Assembly (NCBI RefSeq): GCF_002222615.2
Contig: NZ_CP022412.2
Span: 2,790,001-2,854,000 of the forward strand
From: Bacteroides caccae
Lineage (GTDB): Bacteria; Bacteroidota; Bacteroidia; Bacteroidales; Bacteroidaceae
Direction: 5' to 3'
DNA length: 64,000 nucleotides
The translations under genes and the position numbers were made by a program. Positions within the stretch are counted from its first letter, which is position 1. Every line of letters starts with the position of its first letter. Below the pieces are notes generated by a model. It saw nothing but the letters and a program-made list of their open reading frames with translations, made no database searches and was not told where the DNA came from. Positions 17,444-27,539 of this stretch are shown here, one piece after another.

Positions 17444-19102
17444 TTATCCTTTCGCTTCCTGATACAGATAACGCTTAATACTCTTTTTCGGCGTCTTTTC
17501 AAATTCTTCCGGATAAATCTTCATTTTTGAGATCTGACTATATGCCGGCAACATAGCATTCAACGCCACTCGGTTTTCTTCCATAACCCGTTCAATGTCC
17601 TCGTTCTTCAAACCGTGGGCAAAAGCATCATCAAAGTCCGGATAAACAAGTCCGACGAGCTTTTCGTTCTGCTGGACAATAATACTTTCGGCCACATAGG
17701 GCAGGTTGTTCAACTTGTCTTCTATTTCTTCCGGATAAATATTCTGTCCGCTGGCACTGAGCAATAAGTTTTTGCTGCGTCCCTTGATTGTAATATTTCC
17801 TTCCGCATCTTTCAACGCCAGGTCTCCTGTGTGCAGCCAGCCGTCTTTATCTATAACTTCTTTTGTAGCTTCTTCATTTTTGTAATATCCCAGCATAACA
17901 TTCGGTCCTTTACAAACTATTTCTCCTACGATATTTTCCGGGTCGGAAGATAGAACCTGTACATCCATACGTGGTACAGCTTTTCCGCAAGAGCCGGGTT
18001 TGAACCTTCTCCAATCTTCATAGCAGATAATCGGACCACATTCTGTCATTCCATAACCTACTGTATAAGGAAAATCAATCATTTTCAGGAATTGCTCAAC
18101 TTCCTGATTGAAAGCTGCACCCCCTACGATAACTGCTTTGAAGTTTCCGCCGAACGCCTTAATCATTTCTTCGCGTACCGTTGCTTTAATCTTATCGTTG
18201 ATAATAGGTACTTTCAGTAATATTTTCATGGCCGGAGTCTCCAACTTCGGAAGTACACTCTTTTTGATAATCTTTTCGATAATCAGTGGGACGGCAACGA
18301 TCAAACTGGGTTTTACTTCTTCAAATGCCTGGAAAATGATTTTCGGACTTGGCATACGGGTCAGGAAGTAGATGTGACATCCTACGGAGAACTCATAAAG
18401 AAATTCGAAAGCCAGTCCGTACATGTGCGCCATAGGAAGCATGGATACAATCTTGTCTCCGGCTTCCAACTCCAATACTTCAAATGCAAATTTAGTATTC
18501 GACCACAAACTACGATAGGGGAGCATTACTCCTTTTGAATAACTGGTCGTTCCGGAAGTATAATTGATAACGGCTAATTCTTCGGGTTCGTCTTTGTGGT
18601 ATTCGATATGTTCTCTACGGAAATTTTTCGGATATTTTTTGCCGAACATTTCATTCAAATGTTCGCGTGCGTGAGTTAACCGTTCACTACGGGATACCAG
18701 CAGGGTGAAGTCATTCATCATCAGGATACCTTCGAGTAGTGGCATTGCCGATTCGTTCAGGTTTTCCCATACCATATCTCCTACAAACAGCAGTTTGGCT
18801 TCGGAATGGTTGACGATATTGTGTACATTGTCTGCTTTAAACTCGTGGAGAATAGGAACGATTACTGCTCCGTACGTCAGTGTAGCAAGGAAAGTTACTC
18901 CCCAATGGGAGCTGTTTCTTCCGCATACGGCAATCTTATCTCCTTTGCGGATTCCACTTTCCTCAAAAATTATATGGAGTTTTTCGATTTTGCGGGCTAC
19001 ATCTTTATACTGAAGGGTGGCTCCCTTGTAATCTGTCAGGGCATCCAAATCCCAATTGTTCTTGATACTATTCTCAATGTAAGCTATAAAACTTTGTTCC
19101 AT
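17444..19102 (-). CDS. AMP-binding acyl-CoA ligase (FadD-like)
   Basis: A cytoplasmic or membrane-associated adenylating enzyme of 552 residues that should activate a fatty or aromatic acid to its CoA thioester through an acyl-AMP. The P-loop-like NYTSGTTSYSKGVM lies near residue 180, YGMTECGP near 350, HTGDLAL near 421 and the hinge GRSKNLLLSASGQN near 437. These are the ANL superfamily motifs in the right order. It is somewhat shorter than the long-chain ligases of about 600 residues, so the chain-length preference is uncertain. A minus-strand TATATTTG box at 19132-19139 is a likely promoter. Confidence 0.9.
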   Translation of the reverse strand: MEQSFIAYIENSIKNNWDLDALTDYKGATLQYKDVARKIEKLHIIFEESGIRKGDKIAVCGRNSSHWGVTFLATLTYGAVIVPILHEFKADNVHNIVNHSEAKLLFVGDMVWENLNESAMPLLEGILMMNDFTLLVSRSERLTHAREHLNEMFGKKYPKNFRREHIEYHKDEPEELAVINYTSGTTSYSKGVMLPYRSLWSNTKFAFEVLELEAGDKIVSMLPMAHMYGLAFEFLYEFSVGCHIYFLTRMPSPKIIFQAFEEVKPSLIVAVPLIIEKIIKKSVLPKLETPAMKILLKVPIINDKIKATVREEMIKAFGGNFKAVIVGGAAFNQEVEQFLKMIDFPYTVGYGMTECGPIICYEDWRRFKPGSCGKAVPRMDVQVLSSDPENIVGEIVCKGPNVMLGYYKNEEATKEVIDKDGWLHTGDLALKDAEGNITIKGRSKNLLLSASGQNIYPEEIEDKLNNLPYVAESIIVQQNEKLVGLVYPDFDDAFAHGLKNEDIERVMEENRVALNAMLPAYSQISKMKIYPEEFEKTPKKSIKRYLYQEAKG

Positions 19103-19209
19103 TGTTTTTGCACATTTGGTATTAAATTGTGCAAATATAGCAATTAAATTAAGAATGGAAAATTAACTATGAAGAATTTTTGGAGAGGGTGGAGAGAAGA
19201 GTGAGTCTG

Positions 19210-19256
19210 TGATATGCTATAAGCTAAAATAATTATACTGATAGCATATCAACAGA
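19210..19256. terminator. Inverted repeat downstream of fcl
   Basis: GATATGCTAT and ATAGCATATC form a perfect 10-bp stem, extended by CTGT/ACAG, around an AT-rich loop just after the end of the fcl gene. There is no strong T-run, so terminator function is only likely. Confidence 0.45.
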
Positions 19257-19268
19257 TTGTTTGATTTT

Positions 19269-20339
19269 TTATTTCAAGTACCATTCATACATCTTTCGCA
19301 CACCTTCCTCGATTTCGATTTTGTGATGCCAACCCAGTGCGTGCAGTTTCGAAGGATCGGTTAGCTTACGCATCGTGCCGTCCGGTTTACTGCTGTCGAA
19401 AGTCAGTTTGCCTTGATAGCCTACTGTCTCTACGATCCGCTCGGCAAGTTGTCGAATAGTGATTTCCTTACCTGTTCCGATGTTGATATGACAGTTACGG
19501 ATATCCTTGCTACCTTCTTTATATGTATCTTTGAAGTCAACGTGTTCCATGACGAATACACTGGCGTCTGCCATTTCTTCACTCCAAAGGAACTCGCGGA
19601 GAGGAGTTCCCGTACCCCACAATGTCACTTCCGTTTCACTGATACCATATTTGCTTAGGATAGCCAGAATTTCTTCTTTCGGACTGTCTCCGTTGATACC
19701 TTCTACCGGGCGCAGGTTCATATCCTTTCGGACAGCCTCCCAGTTGCCTTCTTTCAGGCAATGGGCCAGATGAATCTTGCGGATCATAGCAGGCAGTACA
19801 TGGCTGCGTTCCAAATCGAAGTTATCATTCGGACCATATAAGTTGGTCGGCATCACAGCGATGTAGTTTGTTCCATATTGCAGGTTGAAACTTTCACACA
19901 TCTTCAGACCGGCAATCTTGGCGATGGCATACGGCTCGTTGGTATATTCCAACGGAGAAGTAAGTAATACATCCTCTTTCATCGGCTGCTTGGCGTCACG
20001 TGGATAAATACAGGTACTTCCGAGAAAGAGTAGCTTTTTTATGTTGTGGCGGAAACTTTCCCCGATGACATTCTGTTGGATTTGCAGATTTTTGTAGATA
20101 AAGTCGGCGCGGTAGATACTGTTTGCCATGATGCCGCCAACGAAGGCAGCAGCAAGGAATACATATTCCGGCTGTTCTTCATCGAAAAACTGGCGGACAG
20201 ATACACTGTCGAGCAGGTCAAGCTCCTTGTGAGTGCGACCTACCAGATTCGTGTATCCTTTATTCTGCAAATTTTTCCAGATAGCAGAACCCACGAGACC
20301 GTGGTGTCCTGCTACATATATTTTTGCATTCTTTTCCAT
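19269..20339 (-). CDS. fcl: GDP-L-fucose synthase
   Basis: A cytoplasmic SDR-family enzyme of 356 residues that epimerises and reduces GDP-4-keto-6-deoxymannose to GDP-L-fucose using NADPH. The nucleotide-binding [11 protein letters not shown] starts at residue 11, the SDR serine lies in LGSTCIYP, and the catalytic YxxxK pair appears in [10 protein letters not shown] near residue 135. The gene follows gmd with an 8-bp gap and ends the pathway begun by it. In Bacteroides GDP-fucose decorates capsule and surface glycoproteins, a known role of the family in this group. Transcription is presumably from the gmd promoter. Confidence 0.96.
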   Translation of the reverse strand: MEKNAKIYVAGHHGLVGSAIWKNLQNKGYTNLVGRTHKELDLLDSVSVRQFFDEEQPEYVFLAAAFVGGIMANSIYRADFIYKNLQIQQNVIGESFRHNIKKLLFLGSTCIYPRDAKQPMKEDVLLTSPLEYTNEPYAIAKIAGLKMCESFNLQYGTNYIAVMPTNLYGPNDNFDLERSHVLPAMIRKIHLAHCLKEGNWEAVRKDMNLRPVEGINGDSPKEEILAILSKYGISETEVTLWGTGTPLREFLWSEEMADASVFVMEHVDFKDTYKEGSKDIRNCHINIGTGKEITIRQLAERIVETVGYQGKLTFDSSKPDGTMRKLTDPSKLHALGWHHKIEIEEGVRKMYEWYLK

Positions 20340-20347
20340 TCTTCCGT

Positions 20348-21418
20348 TTAATGTTTGTTCGCGATCATGCGTTTCACCTTTTCCATGTCGTGGCGTACCA
20401 TGATACGGACCAGTTCTTCAAATGAAGTCTTGCACGGATTCCAACCCAGCAATGTTCTTGCTTTGGTCGGGTCGCCTAACAACTGTTCAACTTCCGATGG
20501 ACGGAAATATTTGGGGTCAACTTCTACCAATGGCTTGCCGGTGTCTACGTCAATTCCCTTTTCATTTATGCCCTCGCCTTCCCAGCGGAGTTCGATGCCT
20601 GCTTCCTTGAAAGCTAGCGTAGCAAATTCGCGTACCGTATGCATTTCTCCAGTAGCGATTACGAAATCTTCTGGAACGTCATGCTGCAGAATCAGCCACA
20701 TACATTCTACGTAATCTTTGGCGTATCCCCAGTCTCGGCGTGCATCCAGATTACCTAGATACAGCTTGTCCTGTTCGCCCTGTGCGATGCGGGCGGCAGC
20801 CAGAGATATTTTGCGGGTAACAAAAGTCTCGCCACGGCGTTCGCTCTCGTGGTTGAACAAGATACCGTTTACGGCAAACATACCGTAGCTTTCGCGATAG
20901 TTTTTGGTAATCCAGAAACCATATTGTTTGGCTACCCCGTACGGAGAACGGGGATAGAACGGAGTTGTCTCTTTCTGTGGAACTTCCTGCACTTTACCGA
21001 ACAACTCGGAAGTGGAAGCCTGATAGATACGGGTTTTCTTTTCCAGTCCCAGAATCCGTACCGCTTCGAGCATACGGAGCGTACCGATAGCGTCCGCTTC
21101 GGCAGTATATTCCGGAACATCAAATGATACCTTTACGTGGCTTTGGGCAGCCAGGTTGTAAATTTCATCAGGTTGCACTTGTTGAATGATACGGATTAAC
21201 GAACTGGAATCTGTCATATCCCCATAATGCAGATTGATCGTACGTTTCTGTTTCATGTCGCGCACCCATTCATCAAAATATAAATGTTCGATACGTCCCG
21301 TATTGAACGACGAAGAACGACGAAGGATACCGTGAACTTCGTAACCTTTTTGCAAAAGTAATTCGGCAAGATACGAACCGTCTTGTCCGGTAATGCCTGA
21401 TATTAGGGCTTTTTTCAT
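20348..21418 (-). CDS. gmd: GDP-mannose 4,6-dehydratase
   Basis: A cytoplasmic SDR enzyme of 356 residues that converts GDP-mannose to GDP-4-keto-6-deoxy-D-mannose. The NADP-binding motif [10 protein letters not shown] opens at residue 8, STSELFG (near 134) carries the catalytic Thr/Ser-Glu region, and the YGVAK motif lies near 158. It is the first gene of the two-gene GDP-fucose unit. A promoter-like TTTG-N20-GACATTTG lies on this strand at 21481-21484 and 21453-21460, close to the Bacteroides consensus apart from one base of the -7 box. Confidence 0.97.
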   Translation of the reverse strand: MKKALISGITGQDGSYLAELLLQKGYEVHGILRRSSSFNTGRIEHLYFDEWVRDMKQKRTINLHYGDMTDSSSLIRIIQQVQPDEIYNLAAQSHVKVSFDVPEYTAEADAIGTLRMLEAVRILGLEKKTRIYQASTSELFGKVQEVPQKETTPFYPRSPYGVAKQYGFWITKNYRESYGMFAVNGILFNHESERRGETFVTRKISLAAARIAQGEQDKLYLGNLDARRDWGYAKDYVECMWLILQHDVPEDFVIATGEMHTVREFATLAFKEAGIELRWEGEGINEKGIDVDTGKPLVEVDPKYFRPSEVEQLLGDPTKARTLLGWNPCKTSFEELVRIMVRHDMEKVKRMIANKH

Positions 21419-21502
21419 ACGTTATAATTGTTTATTTGGAATAATACGGGCGCAAATGTCGACATTTTTTGCAGTATATGCAAACCTCTTTCAATTTATT
21501 TT

Positions 21503-22681
21503 TCAGCACAGTCGTTCAGCACGGTTTTTGCCCATTATTTTGTCGATAATCAAAGCAATAGCTCCATCTCCGGTTACGTTGCAAGCTGTTCCGAAACTGT
21601 CCATGGCAATGTAAAGAGCAATCATCAATGCTTGTGCTGATTCATCGAAGCCGAGCATGGACTGCAAGATACCTAGTGCCGCCATGATTGCTCCTCCAGG
21701 AACACCCGGTGCAGCTACCATTGTAATCCCCAGCATAAAGATAAACCCGGCAAATAGGGGAAAGTCGAACGGTATTCCCTGCATCATCATCAATGCCAGT
21801 GCACAGGCTACGATTTTCAGAGTACTGCCCGACAGGTGAATCGTGGCGCATAGTGGAATAACGAAGCCGGCAATGTCTGAGGATACTCCGTTCTTCTTCG
21901 TCTGCTCCAGTGTGACGGGGATAGTGGCTGCTGAAGATTGTGTGCCTAAAGCCGTGAAATATGCCGGCATCATCTTTCCGAGCAGTTTAAACGGATTTTT
22001 GCGCACGAATAATGCTGCAATGGAATATTGGAAAACCAGCAGGAAGATATGAAGAATGAAAATTACTCCGATAATTTTGATAAATACCATTAAGATAGCG
22101 TATACTTGTCCGGAGTGCGTCATGTTTAGAAAAATACCGAAGATATAAAGCGGAAGCAACGGCAGAATGACAGCACTAATCATGCGGACGATGATCTCCT
22201 GGAAGTCCCTTGCCACGTTTTTTAGCGCATCGCTGTTCAGGGAGGCGAGCCCCAACCCCAGCGTAAAAGCGAAAATTAACGCGGTCATTACATTCATCAG
22301 CGGAGGAATGGAGACGGAGAAGTAGGGAAGAATTCCTTGTGCTTCGCTTACTTCTTCGAGCGGCACGCCCGGTTCGATGAGTGATGGGAATACTGTGACT
22401 CCTGTGAAATAGGAGAGAAAACCTGAAAACAACGTAGCACCGTATGCAATGAGTGCGGTGACAAGCAACATCTTTCCCGCACCTTTACCAATGTCGGCAA
22501 TAGCCACAGTGACCAGTCCGACGATAATCAGTGGAATGGAAAAGTTGAGAAACTCACTGAAAATACCGTTGAATGTAACAAATATCCGTACCAGTGGTGC
22601 CGGGAAAACTGTACCGATAGCAATACCTAGTATGATAGCGATAATGATACGCGGCAATAAGCCGATTTTAATCTTCTTCAT
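21503..22681 (-). CDS. Dicarboxylate/amino acid:cation symporter (DAACS family)
   Basis: An inner-membrane secondary transporter of about 392 residues. The start at 22681 (MKKIKIGLLPRIIIAII) fits the family; the longer frame to 22738 adds residues without homology. Eight or so hydrophobic segments are present together with the serine-rich re-entrant loop motif GTQSSAATIPVTLEQ, characteristic of GltP/SstT/DctA-type carriers. Transport of glutamate, serine/threonine or C4-dicarboxylates with Na+ or H+ is expected; the exact substrate cannot be told. It diverges from gnd. A minus-strand TATTTTTG box at 22704-22711 is a possible promoter. Confidence 0.92.
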   Translation of the reverse strand: MKKIKIGLLPRIIIAIILGIAIGTVFPAPLVRIFVTFNGIFSEFLNFSIPLIIVGLVTVAIADIGKGAGKMLLVTALIAYGATLFSGFLSYFTGVTVFPSLIEPGVPLEEVSEAQGILPYFSVSIPPLMNVMTALIFAFTLGLGLASLNSDALKNVARDFQEIIVRMISAVILPLLPLYIFGIFLNMTHSGQVYAILMVFIKIIGVIFILHIFLLVFQYSIAALFVRKNPFKLLGKMMPAYFTALGTQSSAATIPVTLEQTKKNGVSSDIAGFVIPLCATIHLSGSTLKIVACALALMMMQGIPFDFPLFAGFIFMLGITMVAAPGVPGGAIMAALGILQSMLGFDESAQALMIALYIAMDSFGTACNVTGDGAIALIIDKIMGKNRAERLC

Positions 22682-22790
22682 CCTTGTTTTTATTTGTAGA
22701 CCACAAAAATAATGTTTTAATCTAAATATTGCGAACAAATGTTCTTTTCAAGTGTTACTATGATAAACATTATATCAAAATATACAAGTT

Positions 22791-24266
22791 ATGACAAATC
22801 AGAATAAAACAGATATCGGGCTAATCGGCTTGGCTGTAATGGGCGAGAATTTAGCATTAAATATGGAGAGTAAAGGCTGGTATGTATCAGTTTACAACCG
22901 TACTGTTCCCGGAGTGGAAGAAGGAGTCGTAGACCGCTTTATGAATAGCCGTGCAAAAGGTAAAAATATTGAAGGATTCACAGATATAAAAGCATTCGTT
23001 GATTCGATAGCTACCCCTCGTAAAATAATGATGATGGTTCGTGCCGGAAATCCGGTAGACGAATTGATGGAACAACTTTTTCCGTTGCTTTCGCCCGGAG
23101 ATATTCTTATCGACGGTGGTAACTCCAATTATGAAGATACCAACCGGCGTGTCAAACTGGCCGAATCGAAAGGTTTTCTTTTCGTCGGTAGTGGTGTGTC
23201 CGGAGGGGAAGAAGGAGCATTGAACGGTGCGTCTATCATGCCCGGTGGTTCGGAAAAAGCATGGTCGGAAGTGAAGCCGATTCTTCAGAGTATTGCAGCA
23301 AAAGCACCGGATGGTACACCGTGTTGCCAATGGGTAGGCCCTGCCGGTTCGGGACATTTTGTGAAGATGATTCACAATGGTATTGAGTACGGTGATATGC
23401 AGTTGATCGCCGAAGCTTATTGGGTGATGAAGAATCTGATTGATTTGAATAATGAAGAAATGGCGGATGTGTTCGCCCGTTGGAATGAAGGAAAGCTGCG
23501 CAGCTATCTGATTGAAATCACTGCCAACATTCTCCGTCATAAAGACAAAACCGGGGGATATCTTATTGATAAGATTCTGGATGCAGCAGGACAGAAAGGA
23601 ACCGGTAAATGGTCGGTTATTAATGCTATGGAACTAGGTATGCCGTTGGGGCTGATTGCCACGGCAGTATTCGAACGCAGCCTTTCCGCACAAAAAGACC
23701 TGCGTCGTCTGGCTTCCAAACAATTCCAGTGTCAACATACACAACCTATATATAATAAGGCGGAACTTGTAAAGAATATCTTTTCCGCCCTTTATGCTTC
23801 TAAACTAGTCTCTTATGCACAGGGATTCGCCGTGTTGCAACGTGCTTCCGATGCTTTCGACTGGCATCTTGATCTGGCCTCCATTGCTCGTATGTGGCGT
23901 GGCGGATGTATCATTCGTAGTATATTCCTCAACGATATTGCTGCCGCTTTCGAAGCACCCGATAAACCTAAGCACTTGTTACTGGCTCCTTATTTCCGAG
24001 AAGAAATCAAGACGTTGCTTTCCGGTTGGAAGAGTCTCGTTGCAGAAGCGATGAAAGAAGAACTGCCCGTTCCGGCTTTTTCTTCTGCTTTGAATTATTT
24101 CTATTCACTCACTTCTGCCGATTTGCCCGCTAACCTTGTGCAAGCGCAGCGCGACTACTTCGGCGCGCATACATTCGAACGAAAAGATGAGTTGCGCGGA
24201 CAGTTCTTCCATGAAAACTGGACAGGACACGGAGGCGATACGAAATCTGGAACATATAATGTATAA
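22791..24266 (+). CDS. gnd: 6-phosphogluconate dehydrogenase, decarboxylating
   Basis: A cytoplasmic enzyme of 491 residues that oxidises and decarboxylates 6-phosphogluconate to ribulose-5-phosphate. The dinucleotide fold GLAVMGENLALNM lies near residue 12, GVSGGEEGALNGASIMPGG carries substrate-binding residues, and KMIHNGIEYGDMQL holds the catalytic Lys near residue 192. It is the first gene of a three-gene operon with zwf (about 57 bp downstream) and pgl, covering the oxidative branch of the pentose phosphate pathway. Confidence 0.97.
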   Translation: MTNQNKTDIGLIGLAVMGENLALNMESKGWYVSVYNRTVPGVEEGVVDRFMNSRAKGKNIEGFTDIKAFVDSIATPRKIMMMVRAGNPVDELMEQLFPLLSPGDILIDGGNSNYEDTNRRVKLAESKGFLFVGSGVSGGEEGALNGASIMPGGSEKAWSEVKPILQSIAAKAPDGTPCCQWVGPAGSGHFVKMIHNGIEYGDMQLIAEAYWVMKNLIDLNNEEMADVFARWNEGKLRSYLIEITANILRHKDKTGGYLIDKILDAAGQKGTGKWSVINAMELGMPLGLIATAVFERSLSAQKDLRRLASKQFQCQHTQPIYNKAELVKNIFSALYASKLVSYAQGFAVLQRASDAFDWHLDLASIARMWRGGCIIRSIFLNDIAAAFEAPDKPKHLLLAPYFREEIKTLLSGWKSLVAEAMKEELPVPAFSSALNYFYSLTSADLPANLVQAQRDYFGAHTFERKDELRGQFFHENWTGHGGDTKSGTYNV

Positions 24267-24323
24267 TAAATAGGTATTTTCAAGTAACAAGATTGTTTGA
24301 TAAGTAGAAATAAAAAAGCGACA

Positions 24324-25820
24324 ATGGATAAATTTGCAATGATTATTTTCGGTGCGTCGGGTGACCTGACCAAGCGTAAACTGATGCCTGCACTCTACTC
24401 CTTATACCGCGACAAGCGGCTTACAGGAGATTTCTCTATACTCGGCATCGGGCGTACGATATACTCCGACGAGAACTATCGTTCTTATATATTGGAAGAA
24501 CTGCAACAATTCGTCAAGGCAGACGAACAGGATACTATTCTTATGTCTTCTTTTGTCTCTCACCTATATTACTTGCCGCTGGACCCTGCAAAGGAAGAAG
24601 GTTACCCCTTACTCCGCCAACGTCTGGTGGAATTAACTAACGAGGTAGATCCGGATAATTTGTTGTTTTACCTTGCCACTCCGCCTTCGCTTTACGGTGT
24701 AGTTCCTCTGCATCTGAAGGCTGCCGGACTAAATACTCCTCATTCGCGTATCATCGTCGAGAAACCTTTCGGTTACGATCTCGAATCGGCACGTGAGTTG
24801 AACCGTATCTATGCTTCTGTCTTCAACGAGCACCAGATTTACCGTATCGACCATTTTCTTGGCAAGGAAACTGCACAAAACGTGCTTGCGTTCCGTTTTG
24901 CCAACGGTATCTTCGAACCTCTCTGGAATCGTAACTATATCGACTACGTAGAAATTACAGCTGTCGAGAACCTCGGTATCGAGCAACGCGGCGGGTTCTA
25001 CGAAACGGCGGGTGCCTTGCGCGACATGGTACAGAATCATCTTATCCAGCTTGTAGCTCTTACAGCTATGGAACCACCTGCTGTCTTTAATGCGGACAAT
25101 TTCCGGAATGAAGTGGTGAAAGTCTACGAGTCTCTCACGCCGCTTACTGAAGAAGATTTGAACGAGCACATCGTTCGTGGACAATATACGGCTTCCGGTA
25201 ACAAGAAAGGTTATCGTGAAGAAAAGGGAGTAGATTCCGAATCACGTACGGAAACTTACATTGCCATGAAGCTGGGTATCAGTAACTGGCGTTGGAGCGG
25301 TGTCCCGTTCTACATTCGTACCGGCAAGCAAATGCCGACGAAGGTGACGGAAATCGTCGTTCATTTCCGTGAAACACCTCATCAAATGTTTCGCTGCTCC
25401 GGCGGTAACTGTCCGCGAGCTAATAAATTGATTCTTCGTTTGCAACCCAACGAAGGAATAGTGCTTAAGATTGGAATGAAAGTGCCCGGTGCAGGTTTCG
25501 AAGTCCGTCAGGTGACAATGGATTTCAGTTATGCACAGTTAGGCGGAGTGCCGAGCGGCGACGCTTACGCACGCCTGATAGACGACTGTATTCAGGGCGA
25601 CCCGACCTTATTTACTCGCAGCGATGCAGTAGAAGCCTCATGGAAATTCTTTGACCCGGTTCTCCGCTATTGGAAAGAAAACCCTGACGCACCTTTGTAC
25701 GGCTATCCGGCAGGCACGTGGGGACCTCTAGAAAGTGAAGCAATGATGCACGATCATGGGGCCGACTGGACGAATCCTTGTAAGAATTTGACGAACACAG
25801 ATCAATATTGTGAATTATGA
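24324..25820 (+). CDS. zwf: Glucose-6-phosphate 1-dehydrogenase
   Basis: A cytoplasmic enzyme of 498 residues that oxidises glucose-6-phosphate to 6-phosphogluconolactone. The start is placed at the ATG at 24324 (MDKFAMIIFGASGDLT), where the coenzyme-binding motif GASGDLTKRK begins about nine residues in; an upstream TTG extension has no homology. The substrate-binding and catalytic motif RIDHFLGKE lies at about residues 174-182. Its stop codon overlaps the start of pgl by four bases (ATGA), so the two are translationally coupled. Confidence 0.97.
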   Translation: MDKFAMIIFGASGDLTKRKLMPALYSLYRDKRLTGDFSILGIGRTIYSDENYRSYILEELQQFVKADEQDTILMSSFVSHLYYLPLDPAKEEGYPLLRQRLVELTNEVDPDNLLFYLATPPSLYGVVPLHLKAAGLNTPHSRIIVEKPFGYDLESARELNRIYASVFNEHQIYRIDHFLGKETAQNVLAFRFANGIFEPLWNRNYIDYVEITAVENLGIEQRGGFYETAGALRDMVQNHLIQLVALTAMEPPAVFNADNFRNEVVKVYESLTPLTEEDLNEHIVRGQYTASGNKKGYREEKGVDSESRTETYIAMKLGISNWRWSGVPFYIRTGKQMPTKVTEIVVHFRETPHQMFRCSGGNCPRANKLILRLQPNEGIVLKIGMKVPGAGFEVRQVTMDFSYAQLGGVPSGDAYARLIDDCIQGDPTLFTRSDAVEASWKFFDPVLRYWKENPDAPLYGYPAGTWGPLESEAMMHDHGADWTNPCKNLTNTDQYCEL

Positions 25821-26548
25821 AATTAGCAGTTTTTCCCTCGTCGATTGAAACCTCACGCGCGTTGATACTTCGTCTGGTGGAACTCATGAATGAGGAGCCG
25901 GACAGAATATTCAACATCGCAGTCAGTGGAGGTAATACCCCCGCTTTGATGTTCGATTTATGGGCGAATGAATATCTGGATATCACTCCTTGGAACCGTA
26001 TGAAAATCTATTGGGTGGACGAACGTTGTGTGCCTCCCGAAGACTCTGACAGTAATTATGGAATGATGCGTAATCTCCTTCTTGGGATAGCCCCCATTCC
26101 TTATGAAAACGTATTCCGCATCCGTGGCGAAGCTAAGCCGGTGAAAGAGGCGGTTCGTTACTCCGAATTGGTGAAACAGCAACTGCCATACAGATTGGGC
26201 TGGCCTGAGTTTGACATTGTACTGCTTGGAGCGGGAGACGACGGGCATACTTCCTCTATTTTTCCAGGACAGGAGAATCTCTTGACTTCCACTTCCAGTT
26301 ATGTAGTCAGTATTCATCCCTGCAACGGACAGAAGCGTATTGCAATGACCGGATATCCTATTCTGAATGCCCGTCATGTTATTTTTCTGATTACCGGAAA
26401 GAATAAGGCGGATGTGGTGGAGGAAATCTGTAATTCGGGAGATACGGGTCCTGCGGCTTATATCGCTCATCATGCACAGAATGTAGAACTGTTTATAGAT
26501 AAAGGGGCTGCATCGTATATTGGGGATGCGAGTAAAGAGATACATTAA
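25817..26548 (+). CDS. pgl: 6-phosphogluconolactonase
   Basis: A cytoplasmic hydrolase of 243 residues of the DevB/SOL family, which opens 6-phosphogluconolactone. Family motifs are visible: AVSGGNTP near residue 35, YWVDERCVPPEDSDSNYGMM near 70, and GAGDDGHTSSIFPG near 138. It completes the oxidative pentose phosphate operon. The order gnd-zwf-pgl, with the last two genes overlapping, points to a single mRNA from upstream of gnd. Confidence 0.95.
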   Translation: MKLAVFPSSIETSRALILRLVELMNEEPDRIFNIAVSGGNTPALMFDLWANEYLDITPWNRMKIYWVDERCVPPEDSDSNYGMMRNLLLGIAPIPYENVFRIRGEAKPVKEAVRYSELVKQQLPYRLGWPEFDIVLLGAGDDGHTSSIFPGQENLLTSTSSYVVSIHPCNGQKRIAMTGYPILNARHVIFLITGKNKADVVEEICNSGDTGPAAYIAHHAQNVELFIDKGAASYIGDASKEIH

Positions 26549-26647
26549 TTCAAAACAGAGCTACTAAAACAACAACTAACATGAATCCTTATCTGCAAGA
26601 ACAACGATTTGCTTAGCGGACTACTTGCTGAGTAAAACATAAAAGAC

Positions 26648-26680
26648 TGGAGGAGAGTTACGTTTTCGTGATCTCCTCCA
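26648..26680. terminator. Hairpin between convergent pgl and small gene
   Basis: TGGAGGAGA (26648-26656) pairs with TCTCCTCCA (26672-26680). It overlaps the end of the small minus-strand gene. No strong T-run follows, so its role is uncertain. Confidence 0.4.
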
Positions 26681-26870
26681 CTATATATTTGTCTTCCACC
26701 TTCTTACAAGTACACACAAGGTATTCCGGATGTTTCAAAGCTCCTTGTAGTGTATCGGGAAGAATAACTTCTTTCGTACGTCGGTCTATCGCAACCATTG
26801 CATACAGTATACCTTCACTCTCGCACTTCTCTATTAGTGCTTTCTTTAGTTCTTCTACGTCGAATTCCAT
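26658..26870 (-). CDS. Small hypothetical protein
   Basis: A small acidic cytoplasmic protein of about 70 residues (start MEFDVEELKKALIEKCE at 26870). A longer frame to 26924 would add a hydrophobic stretch that overlaps promoter-like boxes (minus-strand TAACTTTG at 26890-26897 and TATATTTG at 26922-26929), so the shorter start is preferred. It contains several short strands ending YIVEEITK. I know no function for it. A hairpin at 26648-26680 covers its 3' end, where it meets the pgl operon. Confidence 0.6.
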   Translation of the reverse strand: MEFDVEELKKALIEKCESEGILYAMVAIDRRTKEVILPDTLQGALKHPEYLVCTCKKVEDKYIVEEITKT

Positions 26871-27127
26871 TTTGGTGAGATTTGTCACTGCAAAGTTAGG
26901 GAAAATAATGAATATTTTCTGCAAATATATTTGTATTCCGCTAAATTAAGGACAATAAATAAAAACCAAGTATATTCAAATACTGAACATTTAGTATAAT
27001 ATTGATTAATATTTAATGTAGTGGAAATATTTTTTTGAATTAAGGGATTAAATGTGTATAATTGTAAATCCGTCGTAAAGGGTTTAGAACTAGTATGGAG
27101 ATATTTTAATAATTAAATTCAAATCAT

Positions 27128-27361
27128 ATGAGACCTTTAATATCTAAGAAATCTTTCAGCTGTATAATTATAGGATCTGCTGTTATGAGCTATATAATTA
27201 AATATGTTATTGAAAAGCTGGGTGATCCTATTGAGAATATCGTTTGTGGAGCAGCCATAATGATTTCAATAACATCTCTAGTCTTTTTGTTTAAGTTGAA
27301 AAAATATATAGATAATAGTATTAATCAATCAAGTACTGATAACAAAGAAAAAGTGGAATAA
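27128..27361 (+). CDS. Small hypothetical membrane protein
   Basis: A 77-residue protein with two predicted membrane segments (about residues 12-30 and 38-58) and a charged C-terminal tail ending DNKEKVE. It resembles no family that I can name. The surrounding DNA (26940-27125) is strongly AT-rich with no clear promoter match, and codon use is also AT-rich compared with neighbours. That would fit a recently acquired or weakly expressed gene, or a small toxin-like membrane peptide; the last is speculation. Confidence 0.5.
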   Translation: MRPLISKKSFSCIIIGSAVMSYIIKYVIEKLGDPIENIVCGAAIMISITSLVFLFKLKKYIDNSINQSSTDNKEKVE

Positions 27362-27419
27362 AAGGGGTGGATTACTATTTAAAAGAAGTTCGAAACGATA
27401 TATAAATAGTTAGTATATA

Positions 27420-27535
27420 TACATAAAATGGCTTCCTTGTTCGTCCGCCGACGAGGAAGCCATTTCAACACAAAAACTAAACTAGACTTAACTAAACTAT
27501 TCTATTCTTGGAATTTCACAATCCCTTTTCTGTTC
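27420..27535 (-). ncRNA. Candidate small RNA of about 115 nt
   Basis: On the minus strand a textbook promoter, TTTG (27567-27570), 19 nt, TACATTTG (27540-27547), precedes an AU-rich leader without an ORF. A long hairpin follows, with outer arms AATGGCTTCCT/AGGAAGCCATT and an inner CGTC/GACG stem (27427-27465), ending in a short T-run. The next minus-strand gene lies more than 500 bp away and a plus-strand gene intervenes, so this is not a 5' leader. It has the same layout as the candidate at 11074-11140. Confidence 0.6.
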
Positions 27536-27539
27536 GGTG

